Assembly: GCF_020829645.1 (NCBI RefSeq) | Contig: NZ_JAIVFS010000050.1 | Span: 1 to 58,481 of the forward strand | Length of the DNA stretch: 58,481 bases | Direction of reading: 5' to 3' | Source: Nostoc mirabile CHAB5784 | Lineage (GTDB): Bacteria > Cyanobacteriota > Cyanobacteriia > Cyanobacteriales > Nostocaceae | Part shown: one piece after another, positions 1 to 9,028 of the stretch | How the letters are laid out: each line of letters starts with the position of its first letter | Position numbering within the stretch: the stretch's first letter is position 1 | The notes under the pieces: model-generated | Told to the model about the DNA's origin: nothing | The model's database searches: none | What the model saw: only the letters and a program-made list of their open reading frames with translations | Position numbers and translations under genes: made by a program

Positions 1-61
1 TGAGCAACTCCTCTAGTTCCTCGACAGTTTCTTCAATCTCGATATGCGTTACCCCTGCCAT
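1..61 (-). CDS. 5' end of a minus-strand protein, possibly an IS630-type transposase (partial)
   Basis: Read on the minus strand from the ATG at 61-59, the frame is open to the window edge and begins MAGVTHIEIEETVEELEELL. Only 20 residues are visible. This opening resembles, from memory, the N-terminus of cyanobacterial IS630-family transposases that precedes the helix-turn-helix region. The rest of the gene lies outside the window, so the identification is weak. It is divergent from the large kinase that follows. Confidence 0.4.
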   Translation of the reverse strand, partial: MAGVTHIEIEETVEELEELL

Positions 62-100
62 CACATACCCTGAATGCTACTTCTATCTATATTTACCATC

Positions 101-130
101 TGTCGCATTCTTTTTTCAAATTGGTATAAC
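101..130. repeat. End of a dispersed repeat (TGTCGCATTC-type), also at 32950-32978
   Basis: The stretch beginning TGTCGCATTCTTTTTTCAAA and ending in GGTATAAC recurs nearly exactly at 32950-32978. There it forms one end of an inverted-repeat element. Here only that end is visible, directly upstream of the multi-PAS kinase start, so it may be a remnant or may contribute to the promoter region. Confidence 0.6.
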
Positions 131-141
131 AATTACAGCTA

Positions 142-3100
142 ATGCAGCAGCTAAAACAGCTACAGGAACAACAAAAGTTAATTGGAGCGATCGCTCTTGA
201 TATTCGCAAGTCCTTGAAGTTTCAAGATATCCTCGCTAAGAGTGTCAAAGAAGTCCGCCAGTTACTCAAGGCTGATCGCGTGCTGGTGTATCAATTTACT
301 CATCAGATGGCGGGTAAAGTCATAGCTGAGTCGGTATTATCCCAATGGACACCAACCTTGGGACTGGAGATTGAACAAAAGGAAAGGGAGCAGGGAGCAG
401 GGAGCAGGGGGGAAAATTTTCCTTTTTCCCCCAGCCTCTTCGTTGAAGATACCGATTTTCAGCAAAGCCAAGGGGAAGAATACTACCAAGGAAAAATCTG
501 GGCAGCGACGAACATCTACGAAGCGGGTTTAAGCGATCGCCATATTCAATTTTTGGAACAGTTTCAAATCAAAGCGAATTTAGTTGTCCCCATTTTGTTA
601 GAGAACCAAGGGACTCCAGCAGTTGAATGGGGGTTATTCATCGTGCATCAATGTTCTGCACCGCGACAATGGCAGACATTTGAGATAGAATTTCTCAACC
701 AACTGACGGTGCAACTAGCGATCGCTATCCAACAAGCCCAACTCTACCACAACCTGCAAACCCTCAAGTCCGAGTTAGAAGCCAAAGTGGAGGAACGCAC
801 TACTGCACTACAGGAAAGCGATCGCCGATTCCGTGTATCCTATAACACTTTCCAATTCACAGGACTGCTAACGCCAGATGGCATTTTACTAGAAGCAAAC
901 CAGACTGCGCTCACTTTTGGCGGGCTTAAGCTTGAAGATGTGATTAATCGCCCTTTTTGGGAAGCACACTGGTGGACGATTTCACCTCAAATTCAAGAAG
1001 AATTAAAACAAGCGATCGCTCGTGCAGCTCAAGGGGAGTTTGTCCGCTATGAAGTTGATGTTCTCGGCGCAAATAACCGAGTAGCAACAATCGATTTTTC
1101 ACTGCGTCCGTTGCAAAACCAGACGGGTGAAGTCGTTTTGTTGATTCCAGAAGGGCGAGATATCACTGAACGCAAAGCAACAGAACTCGCCTTGTATGAG
1201 CGTGAAGTGATGTTGTACTTGATTGGAGATAATCTGCTTAATGGCGCAGTTTATCGAGTGATCCGCGAATTGGATGATAGCGATCGCTTTTCCTACCTGA
1301 GTGGGGGGATTGAAAGACTGATGGAAGTCAAGGCAGAAGATGCACTCAAAGATTCATCTCTGCTTTATCGCCAGTTTATTCCAGAGGATATCCCTCGCTT
1401 ACAGGCAGCCGTTGCAGAGTCCCGCCTGAATCTGTCTGTATTTGATATTCAACTGCGAATCCGAACGCCTAGTGGTCAACTCAAATGGCTTAATTTTCGT
1501 TCTACGCCACATCAGTTGAACGATGGGCGTGTGGCTTGGGATGGACTGGTGGTAGATGTCACCCACCTCAAGCGCACTGAAGAAACATTGCGCGAAAGTC
1601 AAGAACGTTGGCAATTAGCGATCGCAGGTACTAATGAAGCAATTTGGGATTGGGACATATCTACTAATCAAACCTTCCGGTCTGAGCGTTGGTTCACAAT
1701 TTTGGGATATGAACCCAACGAACTTAGCAATTGCGATCATGAATGGAGTATTCGCATTCATCCTGATGATTATACCAGAGTTATGGCTGCACAAGAAGCT
1801 TATTTGCTTCAGCAAGTTGCCGATTATAACCTTGAGTATCGTCTGCGGTGCAAAGATGGCAGTTATCGCTGGGTGCGATCGCGGGCCAAAGCAATCTGGA
1901 ATGAACAAGGAAATCCAGTGCGATTGGTCGGTTCACTTGGGGACATTAGCGAACACAAAGAAGCTGAGGAAAAACTCCAACAAAGTGAAGCGCAGCTAGC
2001 CACTACTCAACAGATCGCCCATGTAGGCAGTTGGGAATGGAACTTAGAAACGAAAAAGCGCTGCTGGTCAATAGAAACTTTTCGCATTTTTGGTCTAAAT
2101 CCAACTCAAAGCGAACCTACCCAGGCAGAATTCCTCCAGATGCTTCATCCAGAGGATCGAGAACTGTTCCAGACCAATTTTGAACAGGCGCTCGCCCAAG
2201 AAACCCCTTTCAATATTGAGTATCGAATTGTCCGACCCAATGGCTCAGTCCGCTACCTTGAGGGGAAAGCAGAGATAGTTTATAATCCTCAAGGGAATGC
2301 AGTTAAGTTATTAGGATCTATCCTAGATATTACACAACGAAAACAAACTGAATTAGAAATTATTCGTAGTCGTGACCTTCTAGAAGCTATTTATAATGAA
2401 TCTGCTGATGCGCTCTTTCTTGTGGATGCAGAAACTTTACTCACCACTGACTGTAACGATCAAGCAGTGAAGCTATTTGCAGCCTCTAGCAAAGCTGAAC
2501 TCATTAATATTGAAGGTCACACTCTGCAAAAACAACAGTTCACCCCTGATGAGTTAACCTCCATAACCGAAGAAATGAACCAGCAAGGGTTTTGGAGTCG
2601 AGAAATTGAATATGTTACCAAGCAGGGCAATCCCTTTTGGGGAAACATAGCAGCCAAACAAATCACAGTCGCTGGCAATGTGATGAACCTGGTACGAGTC
2701 ACGGATATCACTGCGTTCAAGCGTGTTGCAGAAGATCGCAAGCTGGCAGAAATAGCTCTCCGAGAAAGTGAAGAGAGATTACAATTAGCACTAGAAGCTT
2801 CTGGGGATGCTTTATGGGACTGGAATATTCTCACTGGAGAAGTATATTACAGCCCCCGCTATTTAGAAATGCTTGGATACAGTTTCGATGAACTTCCACA
2901 GGATCTTAGTACCTGGAAGCGATTAGTTCATCCAGACGATCTGCCTTGGGTTGAGAAAATCTTGGCAGATCACTTAAAGAATAATTCACTACCCTACAAA
3001 TTTAACTATCGACTCCGAACTAAGTCGGGCGAATGCAAATGGATTGCCAACTACGGCAAAGTTGTCATGCGAGATGGACAAGGGAACTCTTTGCGGATGA

Positions 3101-5316
3101 CTGGTACTCATCGGGATATCAGCGATGTTTACGACGAGCTTCGCTTACGCAAACAAACCGAAGCAGCCTTAGCCAGAAGTGAAGAACAACTCAGACTAAC
3201 GTTAGAATTTAACCACGTCGGTATCTGGGATTGGAATGTTAAAACAAATGAAGTTATCTGGAACGACAACCATTTTCGTTTGTTAGGTTTAGAGCCAGAA
3301 GCATCAGCAGCTAGCTATCAGCTATGGCGCGATCGTGTTCATCCAGAGGATGTTGACCGAATTGAACAAGCTGTATTAGATGCCTTAGCACAACATATTA
3401 ATTTTCAAGGTGAATATCGAGTGATTTATCCCAATGGCAGGGTTTACTGGCTGATTGGGAAAGGGCGCGGCATTTACAACGAAGCAGGCGAACCTGTTCG
3501 GATGTTAGGGGTAATTATTGATATCAGCGATCGCAAGCAAGCAGAAGCAGCCCTGCAAGAAAGTGAAGCCCGGTTCCAGGCATTTATGAACAATAGCCCC
3601 GTGCTAGCTTGGATCACTGATGCGGACGCGCGTGTACTTTACTTAAACCAAGCATACCTGGATACATTTAAATTACTACCCGAACAGGTGATTGGACGAT
3701 CCATTTTTGATCTCTACCCAGATGAAATTGCTCGGCAGCATTTTGATCGCATTCAGACAGTTATACAGACAAATCAGGTAATTGAGGCGATCGAAGTTGC
3801 TTGCCGACCAGACGGCACCCTTGGAGAGTTCTTGGTATATAAGTTCCCGATCCTGGGATTGTCTGCACAAAAGCTAGTGGGTAGGGTGGCGATTGACATT
3901 ACAGAACGGAAGATTTTGGAGCGAGAACTGGCTCACAAGCAAAAGTTATTGGATAGCTTCATCAATAGCGCACCCGTTGGTATAACCATTCTGGATCGGC
4001 AACTGCGTTACTCATTGATTAATGAAGCATTAGCAGAAATTAATGGCATTCCCGCAGCCGCGCATATTGGCAAAACTCTGTGGGAGATTATCCCTGATTT
4101 GGCATCAAGGCTCGAACCGATCTTTGAACATGTTTTAACCACGGGTGAAGCGATTCTGGATTTTGAGATTAGCGGCGAAACTCCAAAACTGCCCGGTGTA
4201 ATCAGAACTTGGCTAGCTTCTTACTTTCCGATTCAGTCTCAAGCCGATCAACCCATTAGCATGGGCATTGTTGTAGTTGAAATCAGCGATCGCAAACGCG
4301 CTGAACAAATGTTACAACTGCAAGCAGTGATTACCCGTAACATGGCAGAGGGAATTTGCCTAATTCATGCCACAGATAGCGTGTTTGTCTACACTAATCC
4401 TAAATTTGAGCAGATGTTTGGCTATGAACCTGGTGAATTAATCGGTCAGCATGTGTCGATTGTCAACTATGGTGACGAACATACTACACCTGAAGAAGTT
4501 TACCAGGCGATTAGGACTGCTGTCTTGCAACACGGTGAGTCCACTTATGAAGTTTATAATGTTAAGAAAGATGGCACTCTGTTCTGGTGTAGGGCGAAAG
4601 CTTCCGTTTTTGAGCATCCTGAGTATGGAAGCGTTCTTGTGGCTGTCCAACAAGACATCACCGAGCATAAGCAAACGCAGGAAAAAATCAAAGCCTCTCT
4701 GAAAGAAAAGGAGGTATTACTTAAAGAAATTCACCATCGGGTGAAAAACAATTTAGGAATTGTCAGCAGTTTGCTGCAAATGCAGTGCAGACGTACACAA
4801 GATCCTCTGGTGACAGCTATTTTGCGCGATAGCCAAAACCGCGTTGCCTCCATTGCCTTGGTTCATGAAAAGTTATACCGCTCTGAAGACCTCGCTGATA
4901 TTGATTTCGCTCAATACATCCCAGATTTAACAACTCATTTATTTGATTCCTATAACGTCAGTTCTAGCCAGATTCAACTGAAGATTCAAGTTGATAATGC
5001 TAGGCTCGACATCGAAACCGCCATTCCCTGTGGCTTGATTATCAATGAACTGGTTTCCAATGCTTTGAAATATGCTTTTATTGGTAATCGTAGAGGGGAA
5101 ATTGAGGTTAAGTTTTATCAAGAATCCAAGTCTACTTTGGCACTGATTATTCGAGATAATGGTATTGGTTTACCTGAAAATTTTGATAGCAAGAAAGCTA
5201 AAACACTCGGCATAACCCTTCTCCAGGGTTTAGTCAAGCAACTGAGGGGAAAGCTCGAAATTGACTCTCACCACGGAACACAGTTCAAAATTACTTTTAC
5301 AAACAGCCGTGCATGA
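142..5316 (+). CDS. Ten-PAS sensor histidine kinase with GAF input and HisKA_2-type core
   Basis: Soluble sensor kinase of 1724 residues with no membrane segment seen. A GAF domain occupies about residues 10-205. Its usual Cys-His bilin site reads SDRHIQFL, so covalent chromophore binding is unlikely. Ten PAS/PAC units follow at about 229-345, 354-480, 488-608, 616-736, 742-862, 874-1000, 1014-1135, 1140-1257, 1264-1390 and 1392-1515. The catalytic part is of the HisKA_2/HWE type: EIHHRVKNNL places the phospho-His at 1531 or 1532, then comes the N box NELVSNALKYAF and the G box DNGIGLP. The stop overlaps the next start by ATGA, so it is very likely co-translated with the receiver-PAS-kinase downstream. 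Ligands cannot be inferred. The start is the first ATG in frame. A G-rich repeat has entered the GAF domain in frame. Confidence 0.95.
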   Translation: MQQLKQLQEQQKLIGAIALDIRKSLKFQDILAKSVKEVRQLLKADRVLVYQFTHQMAGKVIAESVLSQWTPTLGLEIEQKEREQGAGSRGENFPFSPSLFVEDTDFQQSQGEEYYQGKIWAATNIYEAGLSDRHIQFLEQFQIKANLVVPILLENQGTPAVEWGLFIVHQCSAPRQWQTFEIEFLNQLTVQLAIAIQQAQLYHNLQTLKSELEAKVEERTTALQESDRRFRVSYNTFQFTGLLTPDGILLEANQTALTFGGLKLEDVINRPFWEAHWWTISPQIQEELKQAIARAAQGEFVRYEVDVLGANNRVATIDFSLRPLQNQTGEVVLLIPEGRDITERKATELALYEREVMLYLIGDNLLNGAVYRVIRELDDSDRFSYLSGGIERLMEVKAEDALKDSSLLYRQFIPEDIPRLQAAVAESRLNLSVFDIQLRIRTPSGQLKWLNFRSTPHQLNDGRVAWDGLVVDVTHLKRTEETLRESQERWQLAIAGTNEAIWDWDISTNQTFRSERWFTILGYEPNELSNCDHEWSIRIHPDDYTRVMAAQEAYLLQQVADYNLEYRLRCKDGSYRWVRSRAKAIWNEQGNPVRLVGSLGDISEHKEAEEKLQQSEAQLATTQQIAHVGSWEWNLETKKRCWSIETFRIFGLNPTQSEPTQAEFLQMLHPEDRELFQTNFEQALAQETPFNIEYRIVRPNGSVRYLEGKAEIVYNPQGNAVKLLGSILDITQRKQTELEIIRSRDLLEAIYNESADALFLVDAETLLTTDCNDQAVKLFAASSKAELINIEGHTLQKQQFTPDELTSITEEMNQQGFWSREIEYVTKQGNPFWGNIAAKQITVAGNVMNLVRVTDITAFKRVAEDRKLAEIALRESEERLQLALEASGDALWDWNILTGEVYYSPRYLEMLGYSFDELPQDLSTWKRLVHPDDLPWVEKILADHLKNNSLPYKFNYRLRTKSGECKWIANYGKVVMRDGQGNSLRMTGTHRDISDVYDELRLRKQTEAALARSEEQLRLTLEFNHVGIWDWNVKTNEVIWNDNHFRLLGLEPEASAASYQLWRDRVHPEDVDRIEQAVLDALAQHINFQGEYRVIYPNGRVYWLIGKGRGIYNEAGEPVRMLGVIIDISDRKQAEAALQESEARFQAFMNNSPVLAWITDADARVLYLNQAYLDTFKLLPEQVIGRSIFDLYPDEIARQHFDRIQTVIQTNQVIEAIEVACRPDGTLGEFLVYKFPILGLSAQKLVGRVAIDITERKILERELAHKQKLLDSFINSAPVGITILDRQLRYSLINEALAEINGIPAAAHIGKTLWEIIPDLASRLEPIFEHVLTTGEAILDFEISGETPKLPGVIRTWLASYFPIQSQADQPISMGIVVVEISDRKRAEQMLQLQAVITRNMAEGICLIHATDSVFVYTNPKFEQMFGYEPGELIGQHVSIVNYGDEHTTPEEVYQAIRTAVLQHGESTYEVYNVKKDGTLFWCRAKASVFEHPEYGSVLVAVQQDITEHKQTQEKIKASLKEKEVLLKEIHHRVKNNLGIVSSLLQMQCRRTQDPLVTAILRDSQNRVASIALVHEKLYRSEDLADIDFAQYIPDLTTHLFDSYNVSSSQIQLKIQVDNARLDIETAIPCGLIINELVSNALKYAFIGNRRGEIEVKFYQESKSTLALIIRDNGIGLPENFDSKKAKTLGITLLQGLVKQLRGKLEIDSHHGTQFKITFTNSRA
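385..430 (+). repeat. In-frame G-rich short tandem repeat inside the GAF domain
   Basis: The GGGAGCAGG-type repeat that elsewhere fills gaps between genes (29229-29270, 56740-56760) lies here inside coding sequence. It encodes a low-complexity stretch around EREQGAGSRGENF at residues 82-100, where GAF domains normally have a short loop. The reading frame is kept. Confidence 0.75.
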
Positions 5317-6944
5317 ACATAATTGACATCCCATCAAACATACATACAAAGCAGACAGTTAGAATCCTCGTTGTTGAAGACGAATATATTCTTGCGATCA
5401 ATTTGCAAGAAAGTTTAGAGTCTCTGGGATACACTGTTTTAGATATAGCCGATTCCGCAGAAGGGGCAATTGTAAAAGCAACCGAATTACGCCCAAACCT
5501 GATTTTAATGGATATCAGGTTACGGGGTGAAATGGACGGTATCCAGGCAGCAGAGCAAATTTGGCATAATTTGCAAATTCCTGCTATCTACGTCACAGGA
5601 CACTCAGATAAAAGTACTGTAGATAGGGCAACGCTGACATCCCCTTTTGGATATATTCTCAAACCAATTAAGGAGCAAGAACTCTACGTTGCCATTCAAA
5701 CAGCACTCAATCGTTACAATCATGAGCAATTTTTGAGTTCTGTGCTTCGAGGAATGGGGGACGGGGTGATTGTAGTCGATCTTCAGTTAACCATCAAGTA
5801 TCTAAATCAGGTAGCTGAAGCATTGACAGGGTGGCGATGGAATGAAGCCAAGGGACGAATGTTAACCGAGGTGTTCAAGCTCGTTGATGAACAAACTCAG
5901 ATCCCCGCTCAAAATCCAATTATCGCAGCCCTGCAACAAGAAACTACCATCTATCTAGGCAGTCACATCTTACTAGTTGCTAGAGACGGGACAAGTATAC
6001 CAGTAGCTGATAGCGCTACTCCTGTGAGAAATAATAGTGGTGTAATTACAGGAGCTGTACTAGTTTTTCGGGATGACACGCAACGACGATTAACCGAAGA
6101 ACAAAATCTTGCAGCTCAACGTGCCCAACAACTAGAAATTCAAGTGGCAGAATTCCAACGGCTAAACCAGTTGAAAGAGGATTTTCTCGCAACCACTTCT
6201 CATGAAATGCGAACGCCTTTGTCAAACATCAAAATGGCCATTTCCGTGCTAGAAAATATTCTTGATGGGCAGGGTATCTTAAATTCAAACGCACTTTCCC
6301 CATCTGAATCTGTAGCCCGCTACTTAACTATCCTGCGTGAACAGTGCGAACAAGAACTAGATTTAGTAGACAATTTACTATATATGCGAATGATTGATGC
6401 AGATGTCTATCCGTTGGAATTAACTTCAATTCAACTTCAAACCTGGCTACCTCACGTTGCCGAGTATTTTGGTGAAAGAGCTGGAGCTAGGCAACAGTCT
6501 TTTCAAGTTAGCATTTCTCCAAATTTACCACCTTTAGTTACAGACTTAGCTAGCTTAACCGAAATTGTCACAGAGTTACTCAACAATGCTTGTAAATATA
6601 CTCCTGCTGATGAACAAATTACGGTGAATGTTCGGGTAATCGACACCACAAAAAGTCTAATAAATGAGGATGCTGAATCTGGTGTATTAGATAATCTTCA
6701 AGTTTCCTACTTTCAAATCACAATTAGCAATTCTGGGGTAATAATCCCTAAAAAAGAACAATCTCGAATCTTTGAGCCGTTTTACCGAATTCCTCAAAGC
6801 GATCGCTGGGAACATGACGGTACAGGATTAGGTTTAGCATTAGTGAAGAAGTTAGTAGAATATCTCCAAGGCACAATTGAAGTTACCAGTTCTCAGGGCT
6901 GGACAACGTTCACAGTTCAATTGCCGTTAACCCTGGCAGAGTGA
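5313..6944 (+). CDS. Receiver-PAS-histidine kinase
   Basis: Soluble 543-residue protein. An N-terminal receiver (about 16-130) has acidic residues VVEDE, phospho-acceptor D67 in LMDIRL and the conserved Lys in ILKPIK. A PAS domain (about 140-265) and a classical HisKA domain follow, with H297 in TSHEMRTP. A HATPase (about 400-540) shows the N box LLNNACKYTP and the G box GTGLGLALVKKL. Its ATG overlaps the TGA of the ten-PAS kinase by 4 bp, so the two are translationally coupled. A natural reading is that the upstream kinase phosphorylates this receiver, making a relay into a second kinase. That pairing is inferred from position only. Confidence 0.94.
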   Translation: MNIIDIPSNIHTKQTVRILVVEDEYILAINLQESLESLGYTVLDIADSAEGAIVKATELRPNLILMDIRLRGEMDGIQAAEQIWHNLQIPAIYVTGHSDKSTVDRATLTSPFGYILKPIKEQELYVAIQTALNRYNHEQFLSSVLRGMGDGVIVVDLQLTIKYLNQVAEALTGWRWNEAKGRMLTEVFKLVDEQTQIPAQNPIIAALQQETTIYLGSHILLVARDGTSIPVADSATPVRNNSGVITGAVLVFRDDTQRRLTEEQNLAAQRAQQLEIQVAEFQRLNQLKEDFLATTSHEMRTPLSNIKMAISVLENILDGQGILNSNALSPSESVARYLTILREQCEQELDLVDNLLYMRMIDADVYPLELTSIQLQTWLPHVAEYFGERAGARQQSFQVSISPNLPPLVTDLASLTEIVTELLNNACKYTPADEQITVNVRVIDTTKSLINEDAESGVLDNLQVSYFQITISNSGVIIPKKEQSRIFEPFYRIPQSDRWEHDGTGLGLALVKKLVEYLQGTIEVTSSQGWTTFTVQLPLTLAE

Positions 6945-7030
6945 TTAGTGACACAACGTATCCATCAGCAGTTAAACTTTTATTCCCTCTTCAAACGACA
7001 ATTTACCGAGTTCGCTGTTGGCTAACGCTC

Positions 7031-8398
7031 TTATTGCTCGATGGGAATTTTGATCGCAAACTCTGCTCCTTTGCCAACAGATGAGGTACAGGTAATCTGT
7101 CCTCGGTGTTTTTGCACAATAATTTGATAACTAATCGATAACCCTAGCCCACTACCTTTGCCCACAGGTTTTGTGGTAAAAAATGGGTCAAATAAACGCG
7201 ATCGCAACGACTCTTCAATACCAGGGCCATTGTCTGCGATCGCAATTTTGACCATATTCAAGCCTGTTAATTCTGTGTGAATCCGAATTTGGGGAGTAGG
7301 GAGTAGGGAGTAGGGAGTAGAAGATTGCTTCTCCACTCCCCACTCCCCATTCCCCACTCCCCCTTCTAAAAATTGGTTCCCCACTCCCCACTTCCCATTC
7401 CCCACTCCCCCTTCTATTGCATCAATAGCATTATTCAACAGATGCATAAATACTTGGTTTAATTCACTTGCATAACAAGTGACTAGGGGCAACTTACCAT
7501 AATCTTTCACTACAACAATTGCCGGATGGTCTGCTGTTTCCCTGAGTCTATGTTGTAACATCACCAAAGTGTTTTCGATGTCTTCATGGATATTTACCTG
7601 CTTCATCTTTGCTTCATCATGCCGAGAAAAGTGTTGTAGCGCTAGTACAATTTCCCGAATGCGATCAGATCCTCTATACATTGCACCTATCAGGTTTTGC
7701 AGATCCGTAATCATAAAATTCAGGTCTATATCTTTAGCTATTTGCTGAATTTTTGGTGTGGCTTTGGGATATTCCTGTTGATAAGCCTCAATCAGATTAA
7801 TTAGGTCTTGCACATATTGACCAGCATATTGGAGATTCCCATAAATAAAACTGATAGGGTTATTAATCTCATGAGCAAACCCAGCCACTAACTGTCCCAG
7901 CGCCACCATCTTTTCGCTCTGAATCTGTTTAACTTGAGAGGCTTTCAAATTGTCAAGAGCTTGTTGGAGTAAAAAGTTTTTTTCTTGCAGTTGAACTTGA
8001 AGCAAACGTAAATTAATCTGATTTTCAATTCGCAAGACAACCTCTGCCCCATGAAAAGGTTTTGCAATATAATCTACACCACCAACATCAAAGGCTTTTA
8101 CTTTATCTACAATATCATCCAGGGCGCTAATAAAAATTACTGGGACTTCACAAGTTTTCTCGTCAGCTTTTAGCTGTTGACAAACTTGATAGCCATCCAT
8201 GTCTGGCATCTTGATATCCAGCAAAATCACATCTGGCAAAACCATTTGGCAAGCAGTTAGTGCCATTTTACCGTTTAAGGCTTTGCGAACTTCAAAACCT
8301 TGTGCAGTCAACATTGCCGATAAAAGCCGCAAATTATCTGGCGTATCATCGACCACCAAAATATTTCTTTTATAATGGTTAGTTTGATTTAAATGCAT
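7031..8398 (-). CDS. Receiver-histidine kinase with an inserted repeat
   Basis: Soluble 455-residue protein with an N-terminal receiver (about 11-130; VVDDTPDN, phospho-acceptor D61, Lys in YIAKPF), a short coiled coil and a HisKA-like domain. The phospho-His is H176 in GFAHEINNP, followed by the C-terminal HATPase (DNGPGIEE, GKGSGLGLSISY). The receiver is closely similar to that of the GGDEF-EAL protein at 9029-10864, suggesting a shared origin. Residues about 330-369, between the N box (NNAIDAIE) and the next beta strand (IRIHTEL), are low-complexity repeat sequence. It is convergent with the upstream plus-strand operon, 86 bp away, and may belong to the same signalling island. Partners are unknown. 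Confidence 0.93.
   Translation of the reverse strand: MHLNQTNHYKRNILVVDDTPDNLRLLSAMLTAQGFEVRKALNGKMALTACQMVLPDVILLDIKMPDMDGYQVCQQLKADEKTCEVPVIFISALDDIVDKVKAFDVGGVDYIAKPFHGAEVVLRIENQINLRLLQVQLQEKNFLLQQALDNLKASQVKQIQSEKMVALGQLVAGFAHEINNPISFIYGNLQYAGQYVQDLINLIEAYQQEYPKATPKIQQIAKDIDLNFMITDLQNLIGAMYRGSDRIREIVLALQHFSRHDEAKMKQVNIHEDIENTLVMLQHRLRETADHPAIVVVKDYGKLPLVTCYASELNQVFMHLLNNAIDAIEGGVGNGKWGVGNQFLEGGVGNGEWGVEKQSSTPYSLLPTPQIRIHTELTGLNMVKIAIADNGPGIEESLRSRLFDPFFTTKPVGKGSGLGLSISYQIIVQKHRGQITCTSSVGKGAEFAIKIPIEQ
7292..7411 (-). repeat. In-frame short tandem repeat inside a HATPase domain
   Basis: About 120 bp of GGGGAGTGGGGAA-like and GGGAGTAGG-like repeats lie between the N box and the following strand of the kinase ATPase domain. 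They encode two near copies of a GGVGNG.WGV motif and then a Ser/Pro-rich stretch. The kinase frame is intact on both sides. A shorter insertion sits at the same place in the phytochrome kinase at 45703-48435. Confidence 0.85.
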
Positions 8399-8601
8399 TA
8401 TGTATAAAAAGCTATATTTGTAATAATTGAGTATAGTAAATACTTGTTTTAAATAATCCTAAAAAATTTTTATCAATTTCACCAGAATACTTGTATTTAT
8501 AGTCTAACTCCTACAGTGCTTGGAGAGTTTTACAGACTAGGACAGCTATTAGTCAATTAGGAGCTTTGCGAACTTGATAGCCCGGTTACAGCAGTATAGT
8601 A

Positions 8602-8835
8602 CAGGACTTACGCACAAGGAACGGAAAATCGAACCACAGAGAAGCCAGTGCGCCCTTGCGGTTAAGAGACTTGTCCCTTGCGCGTCTCCCCTTGGGAGAA
8701 GCAACTGGCGCGACGCAGAGAAGCCAGTGCGCCCTTGCGGTTAAGAGACTTGTTCGCTCAAGCGCGTTCCCGCTATGACAGCAACTGGCGCGACACGGAG
8801 GAATAAGAGTTTGAGAGGTTTTCTGCGTAAGTTCT
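8602..8835. repeat. MITE-like element with AGGACTTACGCA ends and two nested repeats
   Basis: The ends AGGACTTACGCA (8603-8614) and TGCGTAAGTTCT (8824-8835) are inverted with one mismatch. The 6 bp direct repeat ATAGTA flanks the element at 8596-8601 and 8836-8841. Inside are two copies (8644-8713, 8723-8793) of a repeat running from GCCAGTGCGCCC to CAACTGGCGCGA, each with a different central palindrome. The same repeat occurs at 25790-25834 and, reversed, at 43902-43945. The rest of the 8399-9028 gap is AT-rich and shows no convincing gene. Confidence 0.7.
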
Positions 8836-9028
8836 ATAGTAGATAATACAGGCAGATTATCTAGCCGAGCGTCAACAATGAAATTTTTCCAAGTGTTATT
8901 TGATAGGTAAGTAAGCACAATTAAACCGAACTGTGTAAATTTATGTAAAGCGCCAGAAACGCTTTGAATATCAGCTTTTAAGCGATTTACATTTCTTAAT
9001 CTAGTTATATTTTTTAGCGCCCACCTAC

